A stretch of 10,350 bases of DNA. Origin: a bacterium (GTDB taxonomy: Bacteria > UBP14 > UBA6098 > JAFGQG01). Made by a program: the position numbers and the translations under genes. The stretch spans positions 1 to 10,350 of the forward strand of contig JAFGGQ010000068.1 in the NCBI GenBank assembly GCA_016930435.1. The letters run 5' to 3'. The notes under the pieces were generated by a model. The model worked only from the letters and a program-made list of their open reading frames with translations. It was not told the origin of the DNA and made no database searches. Below are positions 6,044 to 10,350 of the stretch, piece by piece (positions within the stretch are counted from its first letter, which is position 1; every line of letters starts with the position of its first letter).

Positions 6044-8896
6044 ATGCATAAGATTTTGGTTTGGATAGTGGTCTTGTTTTTAATCAGCACTATTTATGCC
6101 CGGATCCCGGAATTGGTTTCCTTCCAGGGCAGACTGGGGGATGACGCGGGAGAGCCGCTGGCAGACGGTGAATACCTGCTGACCTTTCGCCTGTACGATA
6201 TCGCACTTGGGGGTAGCAGTATATGGTCAGAGCAGCAGTATATATCCACTGTCAATGGGCTATTTACGGTGATGTTGGGTTCTGAAAACCCATTCGGGGA
6301 TGAGATCGATTTTGGTATTCCACTATGGCTTTCGGTCCAGGTAGGCGCTGAGGACGAACTGGAGCCGCGCTACCAGCTTGGCGCAAGCCCCTATGCCCTT
6401 ACCGCAATCAATGCTGAAAAGGCAGAACAGAGCAATTATGCCGATTCATCGAGGACCGCACTGGAGAGTTATTCAGCAGTCTATGCCGACTATGCCGATT
6501 ATGCTGATTCTGCCGGTTTTGCCTATGATGCCCTCATGGCGGTTTATTCGGATACCGCCGAACATGCCTTCCAAGCACTCTACGCGGAGACATCCTATTT
6601 CAGTGATACCACCGGGGTGGTAAGCTGGAATGATATTCAGGGGATGCCGCCCGGGTTCGCCGACGGGATCGATGATCTTGGCGCTGGAAGCCTCACTGCC
6701 GGTGATGGACTGAATATCGCCGGCGATGTGATCAGCATAAACGACAGCGGGGTTCAATGGGAGCATCTAAATCCCGCAGTACGGGAATCGATCACCGCAG
6801 CCGGCTCAGCAGAAGGTTTGACCCAGGTACACCATTCTGATGAATTTGTAGGCACCGGGGAACTTTCCTATCCCCTTACACTGGCGGAAGATGGAATAAG
6901 TGTCAGCAAATTGAACCTTTCCGAGATAACCATCTCGGACTTCAGCAATGATGCAGGATTCATCACGGCCACAGACCTCTCGGACGACGACCCCGGTAAC
7001 GAACTGATAACAGCAATGACCTGGCAGGATGCCCCGGACCGCCTGCTTATTACCGAAGCCGGAGTTGTCTGGGAGGTTTTTATCGATAATGAAGCCGATA
7101 ACCTTGGGGACAATGTCCTCAATGACCTGAATAACGTTAATGCCGAGCCGGAAAGCGAATTCGGAGAGGTACTACAATGGAACGGCTCAGGGTGGAACGC
7201 CGGATCCTATGGTAGCGGAGAACCCGATAAGATCGCCTTCTGGAACGAGGAGTTTACCCTGTCCTCCAGTCCCCACCTGCACTGGAACGACAGCTCACAC
7301 CGTCTGGGTATCGGCACCAGCATCCCCGCCGCGGAACTGCACGTGGACGGTGATGTCCTGATCGAAGGGGATCTGGAAGTGACCGGAAGTTATCCGGTGG
7401 ACGATGACTGGCTCTATTCTTCCGGTTCGGGCATCGAGGGGGACCTTTACCGCTTCGGCAGCACCTATATAATGGGTGATTCGACTGTTTTATCCCAGAT
7501 GCCCTTTGCGGTAAACGGGAGTTTTAACAATACCATCGCCGATTTTTCTGATTGGGCCAGCGGGTATGTCCGGGTGAATATCACTTCGGGCAACAATGCC
7601 GATGCCCAGCTCTCATTCCGTGAGGGCCCGGATACTAAATGGAGTCTGGGTAACGACGGCAGCGATACCGATAAATTCAAGATCCGACCCGGGTTCGGTT
7701 CCTTCAGCGGGAACGAGATCCTGACCATCACCCAGGATGGCAAAATGGGAGTAAATACCTCCAGCCCGGCAGTCGCAATGGATATATACGGTATCCAGGA
7801 TATCTCTTCCACTTCTGATGGGATACTCAATATCGGCCAGAGCTCCGGGCAGCATGTGAGTATCGACCGAAACGAAATCCATGGCAGAAACGGCAATAAT
7901 CCCGCCGCCCTCTTCATCAATGATTTCGGGGGCACCATTTATCTCGCTCAGAGTATGCAGGTGCACTATGATAACAAGGTCTATTTCCCCTATGATATTG
8001 AAGTGGGTGTGGGCACCCTTTATCCCGAGGAAGCACTGGAAGTATATCGCACCGGGATCGATGCCAATATTGTTATCACTGCCGCCGGCGGAAGTAATGC
8101 AGGACTAATCTGGGAAACCGATGCCTATTCCGCCGGAAACGGGATCCATTTGGATAACTCCGAAGGGAGATTGAAGTTAACTACGGCGGGGTCTGACCGG
8201 TTGAGCTTCGAGCAGAACGGTAAAATAGTGGCCGGGAATCACGAACCCACCGCCTCAGCGCAACTCTATGCTTATTCCAGCGATTTTGATGCGGGATTGT
8301 ATGGGGAGAGCGCAGGGTTATACGGGGTTGTTGGCTCCGGTACAGCGGGAAGCTGGGATTTTTACGCCGCCGGTCCAGGCGCAAACTACGGGCCTTTTAC
8401 CGGAGCTCATGAAGTACTGCTTTCTCCCGACACGCCCCCCGAGATTGAGGCCGGAATGATCATGTCCCTTACCGGCGAGAACAGAGCCCGTTCTGCTGAT
8501 AACCAGAAAATCTCCATTTCTTCTACTCTGGCGGAGGTCAAGCTGGCGGATCGCCCCAATGATCCCAAAGTATATGGGGTATTCCTGTTCGAGAATAAGT
8601 TGGGCGCCGCACATTGGTACCAGCCCCGGCCAGGAGAGCGGTTCGGAGCAGTAAACGCAATAGGCGAAGGCCGGGTGTGGGTCTCCGATATTAATGGCGA
8701 GATACAAGCCGGTGACTATATTACTTCCTCAGGACTACCCGGATACGGTCAGAAGCAGGGGGACGACCTGCTCCATAATTATACGGTGGGCAAGGCCGCC
8801 GAAAATGTGAATTGGAATTCCATTACCGAAACGGTCAGCCATAACGGCAGGACCTTTAAGGTCTATCTAATTGCTGTTGTCTATACAAGCGGTTAG
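6044..8896 (+). CDS. Large secreted fibre-like protein, paralogue of the 710-residue protein
   Basis: This is a 950-residue protein with a signal peptide (about residues 1-19). Residues 21-122 match the N-terminal domain of the 710-residue protein ('IPELVSFQGRL' to 'QLGASPYALTA'). Residues 124-190 are Ala/Tyr/Asp-rich with spaced YAD and YSD triplets, as in trimeric stalks. Residues 194-213 ('SWNDIQGMPPGFADGIDD') and 452-470 ('VDDDWLYSSGSGIEGDLYR') also have counterparts in the paralogue. Degenerate 'GIGTSxPxxxLxV' repeats start near residues 421, 566, 654 and 726. Residues about 785-950, from 'FTGAHEVLLS' to 'FKVYLIAVVYTSG', form a C-terminal domain different from that of the paralogue; it may act as an assembly or self-processing module as in some tail-fibre proteins, but this is inference. 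No sorting domain is present. AGAGGAG precedes the ATG. It is the second gene of the operon starting at 5493. Confidence 0.85.
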   Translation: MHKILVWIVVLFLISTIYARIPELVSFQGRLGDDAGEPLADGEYLLTFRLYDIALGGSSIWSEQQYISTVNGLFTVMLGSENPFGDEIDFGIPLWLSVQVGAEDELEPRYQLGASPYALTAINAEKAEQSNYADSSRTALESYSAVYADYADYADSAGFAYDALMAVYSDTAEHAFQALYAETSYFSDTTGVVSWNDIQGMPPGFADGIDDLGAGSLTAGDGLNIAGDVISINDSGVQWEHLNPAVRESITAAGSAEGLTQVHHSDEFVGTGELSYPLTLAEDGISVSKLNLSEITISDFSNDAGFITATDLSDDDPGNELITAMTWQDAPDRLLITEAGVVWEVFIDNEADNLGDNVLNDLNNVNAEPESEFGEVLQWNGSGWNAGSYGSGEPDKIAFWNEEFTLSSSPHLHWNDSSHRLGIGTSIPAAELHVDGDVLIEGDLEVTGSYPVDDDWLYSSGSGIEGDLYRFGSTYIMGDSTVLSQMPFAVNGSFNNTIADFSDWASGYVRVNITSGNNADAQLSFREGPDTKWSLGNDGSDTDKFKIRPGFGSFSGNEILTITQDGKMGVNTSSPAVAMDIYGIQDISSTSDGILNIGQSSGQHVSIDRNEIHGRNGNNPAALFINDFGGTIYLAQSMQVHYDNKVYFPYDIEVGVGTLYPEEALEVYRTGIDANIVITAAGGSNAGLIWETDAYSAGNGIHLDNSEGRLKLTTAGSDRLSFEQNGKIVAGNHEPTASAQLYAYSSDFDAGLYGESAGLYGVVGSGTAGSWDFYAAGPGANYGPFTGAHEVLLSPDTPPEIEAGMIMSLTGENRARSADNQKISISSTLAEVKLADRPNDPKVYGVFLFENKLGAAHWYQPRPGERFGAVNAIGEGRVWVSDINGEIQAGDYITSSGLPGYGQKQGDDLLHNYTVGKAAENVNWNSITETVSHNGRTFKVYLIAVVYTSG
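6482..6517 (+). repeat. Four degenerate 9-bp units encoding Tyr-Ala-Asp
   Basis: TATGCCGAC, TATGCCGAT, TATGCTGAT and TCTGCCGGT follow in register and encode YAD-YAD-YAD-SAG (residues 147-158 of the 950-residue protein). A further TATGCCGAT lies at 6437-6445. This is an in-frame micro-repeat in the stalk-like region. Confidence 0.75.
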
Positions 8897-8910
8897 GACA
8901 AGCCTTTGGC

Positions 8911-8938
8911 GCCGGGGATTTATGGGAAGCTGCCCGGC
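8911..8938 (+). terminator. Possible weak terminator after the 950-residue gene
   Basis: GCCGGG (8911-8916) and CCCGGC (8933-8938) can pair with a 16-base loop, 14 bases after the stop codon. There is no T run directly after the stem; the nearest T stretch is about 20 bases further on. The position fits a terminator but the structure is not canonical. Confidence 0.25.
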
Positions 8939-9025
8939 ACTTATGTATTTTGATGCTGCCAGTTTTTTACAGATTAAGACCATACAAAATTTTCGGTTAT
9001 TATTTATGGTTTTTACCCCCCTTTA

Positions 9026-9041
9026 CTCCACTGGCGTGGAG
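9026..9041 (+). repeat. Perfect 6-bp stem hairpin, possible remnant of a dispersed element
   Basis: CTCCAC-TGGC-GTGGAG forms a perfect stem with a 4-base loop. It is flanked by C runs (9015-9021 and 9046-9051). No T run follows, so it is not a clear terminator. The arrangement resembles dispersed 'CTCCAC..GTGGAG' palindromes I recall from environmental bacterial genomes, but no second copy lies in this window. Confidence 0.5.
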
Positions 9042-9114
9042 AGGTCCCCCCGGTGAACGTGTGGAACAAAAATCCCTATAATTTGAGAATAAGTGTTTGA
9101 TATAATTCTATTTC

Positions 9115-9230
9115 GTCCCTACGGGACTAAAATTTAATCGGATGATTCAATCCCATGAATAAATTGATGGGCTAATTTCACATTATCCCTTACGGGATTA
9201 ATTTGTTGTTTGGATTTCATAATCCCGTAA
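9115..9230 (+). repeat. Cluster of short palindromes with CCCTACGGG-type cores
   Basis: GTCCC-TAC-GGGAC (9115-9127), CCCATGAAT-AA-ATTGATGGG (9152-9171, one mismatch) and ATCCC-TTAC-GGGAT (9185-9198) follow at intervals of about 35 bases. TTACGGGATT (9190-9199) also pairs perfectly with AATCCCGTAA (9221-9230) across a 21-base loop, so alternative structures are possible. The units are related at their CCCT(T)ACGGG cores, separated by AT-rich spacers starting 'TAA'. This looks like a dispersed palindromic repeat element, not a CRISPR array: the spacing is short and the units are not identical. Confidence 0.65.
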
Positions 9231-9308
9231 AATGCAGTTGATAATGTCGAATATAAGTTATATATTTGATGAACATGTATTTATGAGTAGTACGAATTGT
9301 ACAAAAAA

Positions 9309-9391
9309 ATGCAAATTTTATTCCGAAGTTTATATTCTAATATTCTGTTTTTCGATATTTCAAGCATTATAGTTAATTTCATCTGCATTAA
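9309..9391 (+). repeat. 83-bp dispersed repeat, copy B
   Basis: This is the second copy of the element at 3091-3173, in the same orientation about 6.2 kb away, with ten substitutions and no gaps. The best conserved part is CTGTTTTTCGATATTTCA. It lies about 155 bases upstream of the fur promoter. An 11-base AATGCAGTTGA at 9231-9241 is the near-complement of its end (9379-9389). Confidence 0.85.
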
Positions 9392-9545
9392 CCGGGTTAT
9401 AAAATGAGATAAAATGGAGTTTGTATGAGGACCTTCTAATTTTCTGAAATAAAGGGATCACTAATTCAGTCTTTTTTTTCAATTTTTATACGAAGGGTAC
9501 TCGACTAATTTGTATATGAAACAGAAATTTTTTTTTATAATTAAT

Positions 9546-9573
9546 TTGACAATTTTGTTTTACGAGCTATATT
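9546..9573 (+). promoter_or_regulatory. sigma70-type promoter of the fur-feoA-feoB operon
   Basis: TTGACA (9546-9551, perfect) is followed after 16 bases by TATATT (9568-9573, 4 of 6). A TATTTT at 9570 with an 18-base spacer is an alternative -10. Transcription would start near 9580, inside the Fur box and about 40 bases before the fur ATG. Confidence 0.7.
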
Positions 9574-9578
9574 TTATA

Positions 9579-9593
9579 TGAGAATGATTCTCA
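9579..9593 (+). promoter_or_regulatory. Fur box operator
   Basis: TGAGAAT-G-ATTCTCA is a perfect 7-1-7 inverted repeat. It matches the Fur consensus TGATAATnATTATCA except for one symmetrical change per arm, a variant that is common in natural Fur boxes. It begins 5 bases after the -10 element and covers the expected transcription start, so a bound Fur-type repressor would block initiation. Its position directly before a Fur-family gene implies autoregulation and iron control of feoAB. Confidence 0.8.
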
Positions 9594-9619
9594 ATAGCAA
9601 TAAAAGGCGGTAAAGCTGA

Positions 9620-10069
9620 ATGTTCGAAGCCTATAAGAAATATCTGAAAGCAAAAGGAATGAGGGATACCATACAGAGGAAAATTCTGCTTGCGGAGATC
9701 GCGCAGATCGATCAGCATTTCGATGTGGATTTCCTATACATGAAGCTCAGAAAAAAGGAACAAAAAGTATCACGGGCGACCATTTACCGGGCTATACCGG
9801 TCTTTATTGATTGTGGCTTGCTGCAAGAGGTCACCCGGTTGAACAATAAGATATTCTATGAACTGGTTTTCAAGAGGAAACACCATGATCACCTGATTTG
9901 TGAGCATTGCGGGCGGATAGTTGAATTCCGAAACGATAAAATCGAGCATCTTTTAAAGCTCATTTGTACGGAGCATAATTTTTTACAGGAGCATCATCAG
10001 CTGACCATATACGGTCTTTGTAACGAATGCAGAGGAAAGGGTAATGATAAAGCAACTGACGGAACTTAA
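9620..10069 (+). CDS. fur: Fur-family metal-dependent transcriptional repressor, probably Fur
   Basis: This is a 149-residue protein of typical Fur length. An N-terminal winged helix (residues about 1-75) includes 'QHFDVDFLY' around H33 and the recognition helix region 'VSRATIYRAIPVFIDCGLLQEV' around residues 50-71. The dimerisation and metal-binding half has E81, the 'HHDHLIC' cluster at 88-94, and two CxxC pairs (C94/C97 and C134/C137) that would hold a structural zinc. Fur rather than Zur or PerR is favoured by the Fur-type box at its own promoter and by co-transcription with feoA and feoB, but the metal is not proven by sequence. AGGCGG precedes the ATG by 9 bases. Its end overlaps feoA by 26 bases, suggesting translational coupling. 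Confidence 0.88.
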   Translation: MFEAYKKYLKAKGMRDTIQRKILLAEIAQIDQHFDVDFLYMKLRKKEQKVSRATIYRAIPVFIDCGLLQEVTRLNNKIFYELVFKRKHHDHLICEHCGRIVEFRNDKIEHLLKLICTEHNFLQEHHQLTIYGLCNECRGKGNDKATDGT

Positions 10070-10277
10070 AGCCTTTCAAAAGGGGAAAATAGTGGAGATC
10101 AAGGGGGGAACGGGCTTAGTAAGAAGATTAGAAGCAATGGGTTTACGGCCCGGGATGATCATATCTAAGATTAGTGCACAGCTTTTACGGGGGCCGGTAA
10201 CCATCTCAAACGGTGGCCGGGAATTAGCTCTGGGCCATGGCATTGCTCAGAGAATAATGGTGGAAACCGAGGACTGA
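10044..10277 (+). CDS. feoA: FeoA, ferrous iron transport accessory protein
   Basis: This is a 77-residue protein, full length for FeoA, with the SH3-like fold pattern: 'GKIVEIKGGTGLVRRLEAMGL' (residues 14-34), 'RPGMIISKI' and 'RGPVTISNGGRELALGHGIAQRIMVE' (49-74). FeoA is a small cytoplasmic protein thought to modulate the FeoB transporter. The start is supported by GAGGAAAGGG ending just before the ATG and inside the fur gene. It overlaps the fur stop by 26 bases and is followed after 40 bases by the start of feoB, so all three are likely one iron-regulated transcript. Confidence 0.9.
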   Translation: MIKQLTELKAFQKGKIVEIKGGTGLVRRLEAMGLRPGMIISKISAQLLRGPVTISNGGRELALGHGIAQRIMVETED

Positions 10278-10317
10278 TATTTTTTATCCAATCTTTGTAA
10301 AAACTTTTTTGCCATAG

Positions 10318-10350
10318 ATGAAGAAAATATTACTCATAGGAAATCCAAAC
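10318..10350 (+). CDS. feoB: FeoB, ferrous iron permease, first 11 codons only
   Basis: The ATG at 10318 opens MKKILLIGNPN to the window edge. This matches the N-terminal strand and the beginning of the G1 loop (GNPNxGKS/T) of the FeoB GTPase domain. The gene order fur-feoA-feoB supports the call. An in-frame TAG directly precedes the ATG, so no longer start is possible. No good ribosome-binding site is visible in the 40-base gap after feoA. The rest of the gene lies outside, and another P-loop GTPase cannot be fully excluded from 11 residues. Confidence 0.75.
   Translation, partial: MKKILLIGNPN

Larger units (their letters stand above)
8897..9619. other. 723-base non-coding region with repeats and the fur control region
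   Basis: No convincing gene is present; the longest open frame (8871-9056) mostly overlaps the end of the fibre gene out of frame. In order the stretch holds: a GC-rich stem at 8911-8938, a perfect hairpin at 9026-9041, three short palindromes and a long-loop inverted repeat at 9115-9230, an apparent fragment of the 83-bp repeat at 9231-9254, copy B of that repeat at 9309-9391, about 150 bases of AT-rich DNA in which nothing firm was recognised, then the fur promoter and Fur box. The composition is far more AT-rich than the neighbouring genes. Confidence 0.8.

Noticed and set aside
7465-7966. Minus-strand frames of 157 and 117 residues inside the 950-residue gene
   Set aside because: They are antisense shadows of a continuous coding frame with clear repeats; no motifs or ribosome-binding sites.
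851-8896. Prophage tail-fibre genes
   Set aside because: Both proteins have signal peptides and no other phage genes are present, so secreted surface proteins are more likely.
8871-9056. 61-residue plus-strand frame after the fibre gene
   Set aside because: It starts inside the fibre gene out of frame and runs through hairpins; no ribosome-binding site or motif.
9115-9230. CRISPR array
   Set aside because: The palindromic units differ in sequence and length, spacing is short and no cas gene is near.
9444-9480. Terminator-like CTGAA...TTCAG followed by a T run
   Set aside because: The stem is only 5 bp with a 16-base loop and there is no gene directly upstream; probably chance in AT-rich DNA.

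Overview
The window looks like a chromosomal segment from an uncultivated member of the FCB superphylum or a nearby candidate phylum (for example KSB1, Zixibacteria, Marinimicrobia or WOR-3-type bacteria). The evidence is a type IX secretion-like C-terminal sorting domain with a YPNPFN motif, large secreted proteins with 'VPQLINYQG'-type N-termini and repeated 'GKVGIGT..P...L.V' motifs, a C10 (streptopain-like) peptidase, and AT-rich intergenic DNA with dispersed palindromic repeats. The phylum is an inference. No rRNA, tRNA, CRISPR array or transposase gene was seen.

Layout. (1) 1-2983, minus strand: a 710-residue secreted fibre-like protein, followed 15 bases later by a family C10 cysteine peptidase that runs off the left edge. 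(2) 2984-3229: a spacer with one copy of an 83-bp dispersed repeat and a promoter candidate. (3) 3230-5345, minus strand: an isochorismatase-fold cysteine hydrolase (ISOC1/2-like) followed by a 512-residue membrane protein whose C-terminal half is a UbiA prenyltransferase domain. (4) 5346-5492: a divergent promoter region. (5) 5493-8896, plus strand: a 172-residue secreted protein with a sorting domain, then a 950-residue fibre-like protein paralogous to the 710-residue one at its N-terminus and middle but with a different C-terminal domain. (6) 8897-9619: a 723-base non-coding stretch with hairpins, a palindrome cluster, the second copy of the 83-bp repeat, and finally a sigma70-type promoter with a perfect 7-1-7 Fur box. 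(7) 9620-10350, plus strand: fur, feoA and the first 11 codons of feoB.

How the genes fit together. The right-hand genes form a compact iron operon: a Fur-family repressor that probably controls its own promoter, together with FeoA and FeoB for ferrous iron uptake. The two flanking secreted-protein operons resemble each other and probably build cell-surface or extracellular fibres; one carries a protease and the other a small sorting-domain protein. The central hydrolase and prenyltransferase pair is probably co-transcribed, but its substrate cannot be read from the sequence. The most interesting parts are the paired fibre loci, the N-terminally extended UbiA protein, and the repeat-rich intergenic DNA.
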